DNA of 60,356 nt, taken from positions 1-60,356 of the forward strand of contig CAYFMW010000006.1 in the NCBI GenBank assembly GCA_964344335.1, in the 5' to 3' direction. The translations under genes and the position numbers were made by a program. The DNA is from RUG11894 sp964344335 (GTDB taxonomy: Bacteria; Bacillota; Clostridia; Peptostreptococcales; Anaerovoracaceae). Numbering within the stretch: position 1 is the stretch's first letter; every line of letters starts with the position of its first letter. The notes beneath the pieces are model-generated. The model saw nothing but the letters and a program-made list of their open reading frames with translations, searched no databases and was not told the origin of the DNA. Positions 7,517 through 16,089 of the stretch are shown here, one piece after another.

Positions 7517-9178
7517 ATGATTTCGCATATCTCCATAAGGAATTTTGCAATTATCCGTGAGCTGGAGCTGGATCTTCACCCGGGGCTCAATATAATCACC
7601 GGAGAGACCGGCGCGGGCAAATCGATAATAATCGAAGCTGTCTCTATGGCGCTCGGAAGTCGCGCCGATACGGACTATATACGGACGGGGACGGATAAGG
7701 CCACGATAAGCATAGTCGCGGAAGCGGATGACCCCGCCGTTTTATCGGAGCTCGCAGAGCTCGGCGTTCCCGCCGATAGCCCGGTAATACTCAATCGCGA
7801 GATAAGTTCCGCGAGCAGAAGTCTATGCAGAATAAACGGACAGATTGTACCCCTGTCCGCACTCAGCAATTTCTGTAAAAAAATCGTCGATATCCATGGT
7901 CAATACGACCATCAATCTCTTTTGAATGTTGAAAATCATATAGATGTACTCGACTTATACGGCAGGAAGGAGATTTCTCCCCTGCTGTTTAAAGTGCGGG
8001 ATATTTACCGCAGTTTGAGCGCCGCCCGCGCAGCGCTGGACTCTCTAAAAAAGAGGCTGGCCGATTCCGAGAGGCAAAAGGATCTGATGCGCTACGAACT
8101 TGCCGAAATTGAAGCTGCAGCTATAAAGGACAGCGAGGACGAACTGCTCGAGGAAGATATAAAATTAATGCAGCACGGCGAAGCGGTTTACGCAGCCTTG
8201 GCCCTTGCCTGCGAGAGGGTTTACGAGAGCGATAATTCGGCGATGTCGGGCCTTTCGGGCGCTCTGGCGCAGCTTCAGGATGCTGCCAGATATTCGAAGG
8301 ATATCGCGGAAGCCGCAGAGAGTTTTGCCGATGCCTATTACCGCCTCGACGATCTGGGCAGGACGCTTAGAGATCTGCGAGATTCCGTAAATTTCTCCCA
8401 GCAGGAGCTGGACGAAAAGACGGAGAGGCTCGATTCGATTGAGCGCCTCAAGAGAAAGTACGGAGGAAGCATAGAGAGCATTCGCGCCCACTCGCGCGAG
8501 CTCGAAAGGCTGCTCGGAGAGGTTGAGAATGCGGATGCCGAAGCAAGGCGGCTAAAGGAAGAAATATCCGCGCACTCTGCAGCTTACGAAGAAGGCGCGA
8601 GCGAGCTCGGAGGGCTGCGCAGACTGGCCTCGCAGAAGCTCTCGCAGGCGATAAACGGGGAACTCAAGGAACTCAACTTCAAAGATGCCGAATTCAGCGT
8701 GCTCATAGAGCCCTGTCCCGCAGGAGAAAAGGGTTCGGACTATGTGGAGTTTTTGATAAAGACAAACAAAGGCGAAGCGAGCAAGCCGCTCGCAAAGATC
8801 GCTTCCGGAGGCGAGCTCTCGAGAATAATGCTCGCATTAAAGCGCGTAACTGCAGGACTGGACGGAATTCCCACCATGATATTCGACGAGATAGATACCG
8901 GAATTTCGGGCGCTACCGCGGGCGTGGTCGGACAAAAGCTCAAGTCGATAGCTCGCGAACATCAGATTATCTGCATAACACATCTTCCTCAGATTGCAGC
9001 CATGGGAGACCATCACTATAAAATCGCAAAGGTTTCGGACGAGATTTCGACTCACACGACCGTCGTTCCGCTCACAAACGAGGAGCGCATTGAGGAACTC
9101 GCCGCGCTGCTCTCGGGTACAACCGTCACCGATGCGGCCAGAAAACAGGCCGAAGAACTGCTAAAAAGGAGCTCCTAA
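7517..9178 (+). CDS. recN: DNA repair ATPase RecN
   Basis: SMC-like ATPase acting early in double-strand break repair. 553 residues, normal length. N-terminal Walker A lies in GLNIITGETGAGKSIIIEA; two coiled-coil stretches (about residues 150-230 and 270-370) flank the central region; the C-terminal half holds the ABC signature LAKIASGGELSRIMLALK and Walker B PTMIFDEIDTGISG, then QIICITHLPQIAAMGDHH. Cotranscribed with argR. Its last four bases overlap the converging rbgA gene, with no room for a terminator between them. Confidence 0.97.
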   Translation: MISHISIRNFAIIRELELDLHPGLNIITGETGAGKSIIIEAVSMALGSRADTDYIRTGTDKATISIVAEADDPAVLSELAELGVPADSPVILNREISSASRSLCRINGQIVPLSALSNFCKKIVDIHGQYDHQSLLNVENHIDVLDLYGRKEISPLLFKVRDIYRSLSAARAALDSLKKRLADSERQKDLMRYELAEIEAAAIKDSEDELLEEDIKLMQHGEAVYAALALACERVYESDNSAMSGLSGALAQLQDAARYSKDIAEAAESFADAYYRLDDLGRTLRDLRDSVNFSQQELDEKTERLDSIERLKRKYGGSIESIRAHSRELERLLGEVENADAEARRLKEEISAHSAAYEEGASELGGLRRLASQKLSQAINGELKELNFKDAEFSVLIEPCPAGEKGSDYVEFLIKTNKGEASKPLAKIASGGELSRIMLALKRVTAGLDGIPTMIFDEIDTGISGATAGVVGQKLKSIAREHQIICITHLPQIAAMGDHHYKIAKVSDEISTHTTVVPLTNEERIEELAALLSGTTVTDAARKQAEELLKRSS

Positions 9179-10017
9179 GGCTTTTCAAGACTAATCCTGC
9201 CTATTTTGCCGTTTCGAAATTCATCCAGCAGGGTGCGGGCCGTGCGCTCGTAATCTATGCGCCCGCCGCTCATTATAAAGCCTCTTTTCTTTGCGATATT
9301 TTCCATATTCGCAAGAGGCTCGTCCTCCAAAGATTCCAACTTATACCGTTCGCAGAGCAGCTGCGGATATTCGCGCCCCAAAAACTCCGTTAAATTAAGC
9401 CCCAGAGTCGCCAAATCCAAAATTTCGTCCTTTATCGAGCCGCAGAACGCGAGATGTACGCCTGCTTTAGGGTCCTCGAACTTGGGCCAGAGTATCCCGG
9501 GCATATCGAGCAGCATCATATTCTCGCCCAAATTTATCCACTGCTTTCCCCTGGTAACACCGGGCTTTGCGCCCGTCTTTGCGGACTTTCTTCCTGCGAG
9601 CCTGTTTATAAGCGAGGATTTTCCGACATTCGGAATCCCCACAACCATCAGCCTCAGATCCCTCTTTCGCGCCCTATCCTCGTTCATCTCGTCGCGCAGA
9701 TTTTCCAGGAGGCTCATGAGCCGCCCGCAGCCTTCCCCGCTCTCGGAATTCGTAGCCGCGGCATAACGAAACTCGCCTCTGAATTTATCGAGCCAGAGGG
9801 CGGTCACTTCTTCGTCTGCGAGGTCGCTCTTGTTGAGCACGATAATCCTCTTCTTGTCCCCGCAGAGTTCCGAAATTATCGGATTTCTTCCGGAATCGGG
9901 AATCCTCGCATCTATAACTTCCATCACCGCGGACACTAATTTAAGATTCGCGGCTATAAGCTCGCGAGTCTTCTTCATGTGCCCCGGATACCAATTTATA
10001 TTCTGAATATCTGCCAT
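9175..10017 (-). CDS. rbgA: Ribosome biogenesis GTPase RbgA (YlqF)
   Basis: Circularly permuted GTPase needed for late 50S assembly. 280 residues. The permuted order is visible: G4 (IVLNKSDLAD) comes first, then G1 (GIPNVGKSSLINRL), G2 region (TGAKPGVTRGKQW) and G3 (LLDMPGILWP). The N-terminus NINWYPGHMKKTRELI is typical of YlqF. The C-terminal RNA-binding (ANTAR-like) part ends in LLDEFRNGKIGRISLE. It converges on recN with a four-base overlap. Confidence 0.96.
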   Translation of the reverse strand: MADIQNINWYPGHMKKTRELIAANLKLVSAVMEVIDARIPDSGRNPIISELCGDKKRIIVLNKSDLADEEVTALWLDKFRGEFRYAAATNSESGEGCGRLMSLLENLRDEMNEDRARKRDLRLMVVGIPNVGKSSLINRLAGRKSAKTGAKPGVTRGKQWINLGENMMLLDMPGILWPKFEDPKAGVHLAFCGSIKDEILDLATLGLNLTEFLGREYPQLLCERYKLESLEDEPLANMENIAKKRGFIMSGGRIDYERTARTLLDEFRNGKIGRISLEKP

Positions 10018-10063
10018 TTTACCATTTGCAGCTTCGCCGGCCTTTCAATATACCGGACAGCTA

Positions 10064-10594
10064 TTATTTATACCATTTCCGAAAGTATTCATAAACCAAG
10101 TTATTATCTTCACAAAAATGTCCTAATGAATGATCCTTTTTGCGGCTTCCATGATAATCGCTGCCGCCGGATACATAGATGTCAAGTTTTTCTGCTATCT
10201 TTAACAGATGCGCGCTTTGCTCCTTTGTAATGGCGGTATGGAAGCATTCGATTCCGTCGAAAGGATAATCAGTTAAAATGTTTTCCAAGTCGCCGACGAT
10301 ATTATTCGTATAAATATACGGGTGCGCCAGAAAGGCCAATCCACCCGATTCGCGTATAATCTTCAATACCGTTTCAAGTTTCGGATAGAGCTCCGTCTGG
10401 TCTATATAAAATTCGCTCTCGGGATTATACAATTCTCTTCTGAAAAAGAGATTGTACGCATCCTTATTATTGATATCCAGGAAATACTTATCGTTTTCGT
10501 CATGTCTGATTATTTCTTTATATATGGTCAGATGATTTATATTTCCGGTATTATAGTATACATTAAAATCGAAATGTATGCCCCACTCAGTATC
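10064..10594 (-). pseudogene. 5'-truncated PHP-domain phosphoesterase remnant
   Basis: An open stretch of 177 codons on the minus strand begins right after a TAA (10595-10597) and has no ATG or GTG near its head; the first possible start is a TTG at 10432. Downstream of that the text is clearly the C-terminal half of a PHP metallo-phosphoesterase: GGLAFLAHPYIY, DGIECFHTAI, VSGGSDYHGS. The homologous-looking reading frame continues upstream of the TTG (RRELYNPES, then EWGIHFDFN), but the N-terminal metal-binding motif of the family (HxH) is missing. A decayed 5' end explains this best. A short protein from the TTG would lack part of the active site. It sits between rbgA and the acyl-CoA synthetase. 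Confidence 0.65.
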
Positions 10595-10652
10595 TTATCC
10601 CTACCCCCGTTCAATTTATGATTATGACTATTACTATCCTTATAGAATTACA

Positions 10653-10675
10653 GAGGACCGGCATAGCCGATCCTC
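10653..10675 (-). terminator. Hairpin after the acyl-CoA synthetase gene
   Basis: A 10-bp inverted repeat (10653-10662 with 10666-10675, one G-U pair) with a three-base loop lies 15 bases after the acyl-CoA synthetase stop. The downstream T run on the minus strand is poor, so it may be a weak or factor-assisted terminator. Confidence 0.4.
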
Positions 10676-10689
10676 ATAAAACATATTTC

Positions 10690-12483
10690 TTAACGCTTAT
10701 TCTCCTCGGAGAATCTCTTTATCTTCTTGCCCGTCGTCTTATCGAAATCTTCCTGACGAACCGTAAAGCGAACTATCTTCTTGTAGAGAGGCTGAACATC
10801 GTTAACCTCGTCGACCACCTCGCCTATCAGCTTTTCCACGGCTGCGGGATCCGCGGCGGCTTCACCGAGCTCTGACTCGACCTCTTGCATATCGGGCTTT
10901 ATCGTGGCGATTATAACGCTGTCGTATCCACGATCGTCGCTCACCGCCCATACCATGCACTCGCTGATGAATTTGCTGCGCTGCAGGAGATATTCGAGCT
11001 CCTCGGGATAGACATTCTGGCCGTTGCGGGTGATTATTACATTCTTCTTGCGTCCGGTTATATATATGAATCCCCGGTCATCCACATAACCCAGGTCGCC
11101 TGTATGGAACCATCCGTCCACGATGGATCTCTCGGTCTCCTCGGGCATCTCGTAATAGCCGAGCATTACATTGTCGCCCTTTATGCAAATTTCGCCGACG
11201 CCGTCCTCGCCTTTATCGACTATCTTAACCTGCTGATTGGGCAGGAAGTGTCCGACCGAGCTGCTTATCATCATGCCGTGGCGATCGGGATTGAGCGCCG
11301 CCATGGGCGAGCACTCCGTAAGGCCGTAGCCCTGAACCGCCTGGAAACCCAGCTCGTTAAAGAAATCCAGTATCGCCGGATCTATAGCCGCGCCGCCGGA
11401 AATCAAGACATCCATGTTTCCGCCGAAGGCTGCAATTACCTCCTTCAGGAGTTTCTGCGCAATATTTACGCCGAATTTATTGGTAAATCTGTTAATCTTT
11501 AATATTGTATTAACAGCCTTTTCCTTGCCCTGCTTTCTTATGTTCTTCCAGATTGCATTGTAAAAGCTTTCGAATAGAAGCGGCACCGCCAGCAGGAAGG
11601 TGGGCTGAAGCTCCTTGAGGTTCTTCTGTACATGCTTAAGACCCTCGCAGTAACCTACACCTGCACCCTTGTAAATGGGCATCAAAAAGCCGCAAGTACA
11701 CTCGTAAGTATGGTGAAGCGGAAGCACCGAGAAGAAGAGGTCCGTCGGCAGAACCTGAAGCAGGTTCGGCGCGCTCATCAGATCGCTGCAGAGGTTCCAA
11801 TGCGAAAGCATAACGCCCTTCGCGTTCCCGGTGGTACCCGATGTAAACAGCAGGACGCTCATAACATCTTCGTCTATTTCAACATCCATATATTCGGTAT
11901 TGCCCGCATCTATTTCCTTTTTGCCTTCTTCCAGAAGTCTCTCGAGTGAAAGCACGCACCCCTCGTGCTCTTCTGCGTAGAAATCCATGACCGTCTCGAG
12001 TCTTCCTACCCCGTCCTCTACCATCTTCGCGAACCTCTCGCTATACTTCGGAGTGCACATTACCGCACTCACATCGGACCTGACGACCAGATCGCGCAGG
12101 GCTTCGTCCGAGAGATCCTTATCCATAGGAACGATTATTCCGACCCCGCATAATATCGCAAGATAGCTCAGCGCCCAATAGTAGCAGTTCTCACCGATAA
12201 TCCCTATGCGCTTGCCCGAAAAACCCCTCTTCATAAAAGCGGTGCCCAGGGAATTCATCTGCTCAAGAACTTTTCGATATTTAATGGGAGTATACTCGGC
12301 ATCGCCCGGGAACTTCTGCCAAAAAGCATTGTTGTCGGGATACATAGCCGCACTGCTCTCCATCATCTGCTTGATGTTGTATATCGGCCTGCTCTCTTTG
12401 TACAGGAAGTTCTTATTGTCGGATGCATTTATCGCCGCAACATAGCGCTCGGCTCTCTGCATCCCTGTCTCAGCTTTGCTCAT
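10690..12483 (-). CDS. Long-chain acyl-CoA synthetase (AMP-forming)
   Basis: ANL-superfamily ligase that activates fatty acids to acyl-AMP and then acyl-CoA on the inner face of the membrane. 597 residues. Seen: P-loop-like LLFTSGTTGNAKGVMLSH (residues about 210-227), the A5-type motif VQGYGLTECSPMAALN, the hinge region WFHTGDLGYVDDRGFIYITGR, and the C-terminal KKNVIITRNGQNVYPEELE; the tail RQEDFDKTTGKKIKR holds the lysine usually needed for adenylation. No signal peptide. It has its own promoter with a palindromic operator (12531-12545) and diverges from the DUF1836 gene. Chain-length preference cannot be read from sequence. Confidence 0.9.
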   Translation of the reverse strand: MSKAETGMQRAERYVAAINASDNKNFLYKESRPIYNIKQMMESSAAMYPDNNAFWQKFPGDAEYTPIKYRKVLEQMNSLGTAFMKRGFSGKRIGIIGENCYYWALSYLAILCGVGIIVPMDKDLSDEALRDLVVRSDVSAVMCTPKYSERFAKMVEDGVGRLETVMDFYAEEHEGCVLSLERLLEEGKKEIDAGNTEYMDVEIDEDVMSVLLFTSGTTGNAKGVMLSHWNLCSDLMSAPNLLQVLPTDLFFSVLPLHHTYECTCGFLMPIYKGAGVGYCEGLKHVQKNLKELQPTFLLAVPLLFESFYNAIWKNIRKQGKEKAVNTILKINRFTNKFGVNIAQKLLKEVIAAFGGNMDVLISGGAAIDPAILDFFNELGFQAVQGYGLTECSPMAALNPDRHGMMISSSVGHFLPNQQVKIVDKGEDGVGEICIKGDNVMLGYYEMPEETERSIVDGWFHTGDLGYVDDRGFIYITGRKKNVIITRNGQNVYPEELEYLLQRSKFISECMVWAVSDDRGYDSVIIATIKPDMQEVESELGEAAADPAAVEKLIGEVVDEVNDVQPLYKKIVRFTVRQEDFDKTTGKKIKRFSEENKR

Positions 12484-12530
12484 TTTCTCTCAACCCCTCC
12501 AAATTATAGGTATAATAAAATTCATCAATC

Positions 12531-12545
12531 TAGTATCAGATACTA
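12531..12545. promoter_or_regulatory. Palindromic operator at the acyl-CoA synthetase promoter
   Basis: TAGTATCAGATACTA has perfect 7-bp arms around one central base. It touches the -10 box of the acyl-CoA synthetase promoter (12545-12550) on its start-site side, the position of a repressor operator. The shape fits a TetR- or MarR-type dimer, but no such gene is adjacent. Confidence 0.5.
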
Positions 12546-12573
12546 TATTAAATTGTGCTTTATGCTTTGTCAA
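12545..12573 (-). promoter_or_regulatory. Promoter of the acyl-CoA synthetase gene
   Basis: On the minus strand TTGACA (12573-12568), 17 bases, then TAATAT (12550-12545). Consensus -35 and an acceptable -10, about 60 bases before the start codon. Confidence 0.65.
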
Positions 12574-12575
12574 GA

Positions 12576-12604
12576 TTTACTGAAACGACTTAAGATGCTA
12601 TAAT
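12576..12604 (+). promoter_or_regulatory. Promoter of the DUF1836 gene
   Basis: TTTACT (12576-12581), 17 bases, TATAAT (12599-12604), followed by an AGGAGG ribosome site at 12621 and the ATG at 12634, giving a short leader. Its -35 lies just upstream of, and back to back with, that of the acyl-CoA synthetase. Confidence 0.6.
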
Positions 12605-12633
12605 ATATACTATCAAATTTAGGAGGAAATAAA

Positions 12634-13149
12634 ATGGATTTGCAAAATTTTGACCCGAAAATAGCAGAAAACTTTCATATACCTCGTTGGCAGGAACTGC
12701 CTTCGATTGAACTCTACATGGATCAGGTCACAGGTTTTGTGAACTCCCGCATAGGCCCCTTCTTCGAAATCGTAGGGGGCTCTCCGCTCACCAAAAATAT
12801 GGTGAACAACTATGTTAAAGCTAAAATCGTAAATGCCCCCCAAAATAAGCGCTACGACAAACTGTGCATCGCGATGATAATCGTAGTGTATATCCTTAAG
12901 AGCTGCTACGAGACCGAGGAGGTCGGGCAACTCATACGCTTGGGAATAGAAATCGACAATGTCGAGCTCACCTACGACCGTTTCTGCGATGCCCTCGAAC
13001 AGGCCGTAGATGCCGTTTTCCAAGGAGAAATCCATGTCGTAAGAGAAAATATCGAAGGCAGAGAAAACAAGTATCTTATGGACAATTTCGCCCTGTCCTT
13101 CGCAAGCAAACACTATGTCAAGGCAGCTTTTCTCATGCAAACTAAGTAA
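12634..13149 (+). CDS. DUF1836 domain protein, MerR/HTH-like putative regulator
   Basis: 171 residues. The segment SPLTKNMVNNYVKAKIVNAP followed by NKRYDKLCIAMIIVVYILK is the DUF1836 signature: a predicted helix-turn-helix resembling the MerR DNA-binding head, then a helical segment. The rest is charged and helical and ends in LSFASKHYVKAAFLMQ. Function is not established for this family; a DNA-binding role is inferred from the HTH. It has its own good promoter, is monocistronic, and ends two bases before the converging ABC ATPase gene. Its divergence from the acyl-CoA synthetase makes it a candidate binder of the 12531-12545 palindrome. Confidence 0.75.
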   Translation: MDLQNFDPKIAENFHIPRWQELPSIELYMDQVTGFVNSRIGPFFEIVGGSPLTKNMVNNYVKAKIVNAPQNKRYDKLCIAMIIVVYILKSCYETEEVGQLIRLGIEIDNVELTYDRFCDALEQAVDAVFQGEIHVVRENIEGRENKYLMDNFALSFASKHYVKAAFLMQTK

Positions 13150-13151
13150 GC

Positions 13152-13949
13152 TTATTTATCAAGCAAAGCGGAATCGGATGCGAAGTCCTCACCGCTGGAA
13201 CGCTCGAACATCTCCATGAGTGCGGCTACACTAAGCCGCCTCTTTTTTTCGCCCTCAATATCCAATATTATCCTTCCCTCGTGCATCATTATCAGTCTGT
13301 TCCCGTAATCTATTGCGTTGCGCATGTTATGTGTAACCATCAGGGTCGTCAGATTGTTCTTTTCGATTACATCGGCTGAAAGCTCCAGCACGGTCTTTGC
13401 GGTCTTGGGATCCAGAGCTGCCGTATGCTCGTCGAGCAGCAACAGTTCCGGCTGCTGTATCGTCGCCATCAGCAGAGTCAAGGCCTGCCTCTGTCCCCCC
13501 GAAAGCAGACCTACCTTGGTCTTGAGCCTGCCTTCGAGCCCCAGGCCCAGTTTTTCCAACTTTTCGATGTACATATCGTCATCATCCGAGGAAAGCGCCC
13601 AGCGAAGGGTAGGTCTCTTCGTGCGCCTGTATGCAAGCGAGAGATTCTCCTTTATCCACATCCCCGGAGCCGTGCCCATCATCGGGTCCTGAAAGACCCT
13701 GCCTATAAAGCGAGCGCGCGCCACATCGGGCATCTGGCTTATCTCCCTGCCGTTGAGCTCTATGCTTCCCGCATCGAGATCGACGCTACCCGCGATTGCA
13801 TTAAGTAAAGTCGACTTTCCCGCGCCGTTGGAGCCTATAACGCTCACAAAGTCCCCTTCGTTTACGATGAGGCTCACATTGTCCAAAACAAGCTTTTCGT
13901 TGACGGTGCCGGGGTTGAAAGTCTTGCTCAGATTCTTAAGCTTCAGCAT
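13152..13949 (-). CDS. ABC transporter ATP-binding protein (TrpXYZ-like, probable tyrosine importer)
   Basis: 265 residues. Walker A GSNGAGKSTLLNAIAG, Q-loop VFQDPMMG, signature LLSGGQRQALTLLMA, Walker B LLLLDEHTAALDPKTA, and the switch His in MVTHNMRNA. It is the third gene of an importer operon and overlaps the permease by 14 bases. The family (cognate to PF04392 substrate-binding proteins) is commonly annotated as a putative tryptophan/tyrosine transporter; the tyrosine-rich leader upstream favours tyrosine here. No terminator is seen between its stop and the converging DUF1836 gene. Confidence 0.88.
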   Translation of the reverse strand: MLKLKNLSKTFNPGTVNEKLVLDNVSLIVNEGDFVSVIGSNGAGKSTLLNAIAGSVDLDAGSIELNGREISQMPDVARARFIGRVFQDPMMGTAPGMWIKENLSLAYRRTKRPTLRWALSSDDDDMYIEKLEKLGLGLEGRLKTKVGLLSGGQRQALTLLMATIQQPELLLLDEHTAALDPKTAKTVLELSADVIEKNNLTTLMVTHNMRNAIDYGNRLIMMHEGRIILDIEGEKKRRLSVAALMEMFERSSGEDFASDSALLDK

Positions 13950-14880
13950 TTTCCGCCTCCTTCAGCGCATCGCGTCTCTTTGCGCGAAGCGCCACCCTCT
14001 GCTTTACGACGGGTAGAGCCAGGGCAATCGCAACCGTAACCGCGGTTATAAGCTTCAGGTCCGTCGCCTTTAACCAGGGAAGTGTCAGCGCGCATGCTAT
14101 CACTATCCTATATACCACAGCGCCCGCTACCACCGAAAACATCTTCAGGGCGAAATTCATCTCCTCTCTTACGAAGAGCACCTCGCCGATTATTATGCTC
14201 GCGAGTCCTATAACTATTGTCCCCTGGCCCATATTCACCAGCGCCGAGCCGTAGTCGAACTGAGCGATTAGGCTGCCGGCGAGAGCTATCATGGAATTCG
14301 ATATAAGCAGGCAGAGCACAATCATCCTGTCCGTGTTGACCCCGACGGCTCTGGCCATCTTTGCATTGTCGCCGGTCGCCCTTATTGAACAACCTACTTC
14401 CGTACCGAAGTAATAATACAGAGCCCCCATTATGATGATGCAGAAGAACGCGCCCGTAACTATGGCAACCGTGTAAGAGCTTGCATTCTGAGGAAAGAGG
14501 CCGCTCACCATGCTCTTGAGCGTATCGGAGGCAATCGTAACCGTGGCCTTGCCGCTCATAATCCTGATGTTGATCGAGTACAGGGAAATCATGGTCAGTA
14601 TGCCCGCCAGTATGTCGGGGATTTTAAAGAGCGTGTGCAAAACTCCCGTTATCGCTCCCGCAATAGCGCCGCAGAGCATAGCGCTTGCGACCGCAAGGAG
14701 GGGGTGTACGCCGCCGTTCATCAACACCACGGACACCGCCGCTCCAAGAGGAAAGCTTCCCTCGCAGCCGAGATCCGAAAATCCCAGCACCCTATATGTC
14801 AAATAGACCCCCAGCGTGAGCACTGCCCACAACAGTCCCTGCGCTGTCGCACTTTGAATTGTAGCTACAGTAATCATCAA
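13936..14880 (-). CDS. ABC transporter permease (TrpXYZ-like, probable tyrosine importer)
   Basis: 314 residues with about eight predicted membrane segments, of the branched-chain-amino-acid/ribose permease type (BPD_transp_2). Typical stretches are LWAVLTLGVYLTYRVLGFSD, DLGCEGSFPLGAAVSV, RATGDNAKMARAVGVNTDRM (cytoplasmic coupling loop) and GQGTIVIGLASIIIGE. It lies 11 bases after the substrate-binding protein gene and overlaps the ATPase gene. Substrate assignment is inferred from the operon leader, not from the permease itself. Confidence 0.87.
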   Translation of the reverse strand: MMITVATIQSATAQGLLWAVLTLGVYLTYRVLGFSDLGCEGSFPLGAAVSVVLMNGGVHPLLAVASAMLCGAIAGAITGVLHTLFKIPDILAGILTMISLYSINIRIMSGKATVTIASDTLKSMVSGLFPQNASSYTVAIVTGAFFCIIIMGALYYYFGTEVGCSIRATGDNAKMARAVGVNTDRMIVLCLLISNSMIALAGSLIAQFDYGSALVNMGQGTIVIGLASIIIGEVLFVREEMNFALKMFSVVAGAVVYRIVIACALTLPWLKATDLKLITAVTVAIALALPVVKQRVALRAKRRDALKEAENAEA

Positions 14881-14891
14881 AATCTCCGATC

Positions 14892-15878
14892 CTAAAATAC
14901 CTCAGCCGCATCCATAATGTCCTTAGGAATATCTATTCCGAGCGCCTTTACGGATGCCTCGCTTACGCTGTACTTACACTCGACAGTCTGGTAGAAAACG
15001 GGGAGGCTTCCGGCAGTCTTTACGGGATCCTTCGACTTGAGGATATCCACAGCCATCTTAGCGCTCGCTTTTCCGAGCTCTAAGTAGTCTATTCCGAAAG
15101 TTATAGTCGCGCCGTTCTTAACCTGTCCGGCCTCGCCCCCGACTATGGGAATTCCCGCTTCCACAGCCGCCGCCGACACGAGATTCATCCCGTCTGCCAT
15201 GGTGTTGTCAGTCGGAACATATATGACATCCGCAACACCCTTCAAAGATTCAACCGCGGACCTCGCCTCATCTATCGCCGATATGGTCTTTTCGACGCAC
15301 TTAAGACCTAAGTTCTCTATCTCCTTCTTGGCAATCTCGAACTGGATAAGAGAGTTCGATTCGGAACTGCAGTACATGACCGCAACCGTCTTGGCTTTCG
15401 GAAATACTCTGGGAATCAACTCTATTTGCTCCTTAACCGGATTCATGTCCGAACTACCTGCAATATTGGTGCCCGATCCTTCGTAGCTGCTCATTATACC
15501 GCTCTGCACTGGATCCGTAACCGCCGTAAACACCACCGGGATATCGCTGGTCTTGTCCTTTACGCATAGGACCGACGGAGTAGCGATGGCGAATATCAGA
15601 TCGCTCTTATCGTTGATGAGCGTATCGGCGATAGACGGGCAGTTGGAAGGATCTGCCGCAGCGGACAGGTAATTGATGGTAATGTTTTTGCCGTCCACAT
15701 ATCCGGCTTCCTCCATGCCTTCCTTAAAACCTTCGAATGCCCTCTGAAGGGCGTCGAACTCGCCGAACTGCATTACTCCTATCTTGAACTTCTCGTCCGA
15801 TGCTTTACCGCCCGCTCCGCATGCGACCAGAGAAAGGCAGATGATTGCGGCCATAGCCGCTGCCAATAACTTCTTCAT
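14892..15878 (-). CDS. ABC transporter substrate-binding lipoprotein (PF04392 family, probable tyrosine binding)
   Basis: 328 residues from the ATG at 15878. The frame is open to 15917, but that upstream part is the U-run of the attenuator; the ATG at 15878 follows AGGAGG and gives a clean lipoprotein signal MKKLLAAAMAAIICLSLVAC with the lipobox Cys at residue 20. The mature part has the periplasmic-binding fold of the ABC_sub_bind family: KIGVMQFGEFDALQRAFEGF, ATPSVLCVKDKTSDIPVVFT, VAVMYCSSESNSLIQFEIAK, VYVPTDNTMADGMNLV, TITFGIDYLELGKASAKMA. First gene of the importer operon, under the leader/attenuator described at 15905-16055. Confidence 0.9.
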   Translation of the reverse strand: MKKLLAAAMAAIICLSLVACGAGGKASDEKFKIGVMQFGEFDALQRAFEGFKEGMEEAGYVDGKNITINYLSAAADPSNCPSIADTLINDKSDLIFAIATPSVLCVKDKTSDIPVVFTAVTDPVQSGIMSSYEGSGTNIAGSSDMNPVKEQIELIPRVFPKAKTVAVMYCSSESNSLIQFEIAKKEIENLGLKCVEKTISAIDEARSAVESLKGVADVIYVPTDNTMADGMNLVSAAAVEAGIPIVGGEAGQVKNGATITFGIDYLELGKASAKMAVDILKSKDPVKTAGSLPVFYQTVECKYSVSEASVKALGIDIPKDIMDAAEVF

Positions 15879-15904
15879 GAATCTTTCCTCCTGACAGTGG
15901 TAGC

Positions 15905-15949
15905 AAACAAAAAACATCCGCCGTTTCGATGAATGTTCTAAACGGCGGA
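15905..15949 (-). terminator. Intrinsic terminator of the Tyr leader (attenuator)
   Basis: On the minus strand TCCGCCGTTT (15949-15940) pairs perfectly with AAACGGCGGA (15926-15917), 13-base loop, followed by TG and six T (15914-15909). It lies between the leader ORF stop (15978) and the ribosome site of the substrate-binding protein gene, so it must be read through for transporter expression. A partly complementary CGGTGG inside the leader ORF could pair with CCGCCG of the 5' arm as an antiterminator. Confidence 0.85.
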
Positions 15950-15977
15950 CGCTATCTGCTTCAATTAAATCGAGATG

Positions 15978-16055
15978 TTAGAGCAAAGCACAACAACGAA
16001 CCACCGCAGCGTCATAGTAGTAATAATATGCGTATGCTCTTGCGACGGACTTCAT
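15978..16055 (-). CDS. Tyrosine-rich leader peptide (25 codons)
   Basis: ATG at 16055, TAA at 15978-15980. Protein: MKSVARAYAYYYYYDAAV then VRCCALL. Six of 25 residues are Tyr and five are consecutive (codons 10-14); such a run in a short ORF with an AAGGAG ribosome site 11 bases upstream is the hallmark of an attenuation leader. The perfect intrinsic terminator starts 29 bases after its stop. Tyr starvation would stall the ribosome on the run and favour readthrough into the ABC importer. Too short for similarity-based annotation. Inference by analogy with the trp/his/phe leaders; two Cys codons near the end could be a second stall point. Confidence 0.8.
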   Translation of the reverse strand: MKSVARAYAYYYYYDAAVVRCCALL

Positions 16056-16089
16056 TTTCGTGCTGTCTCCTTTCTCAAAATATGCTATC

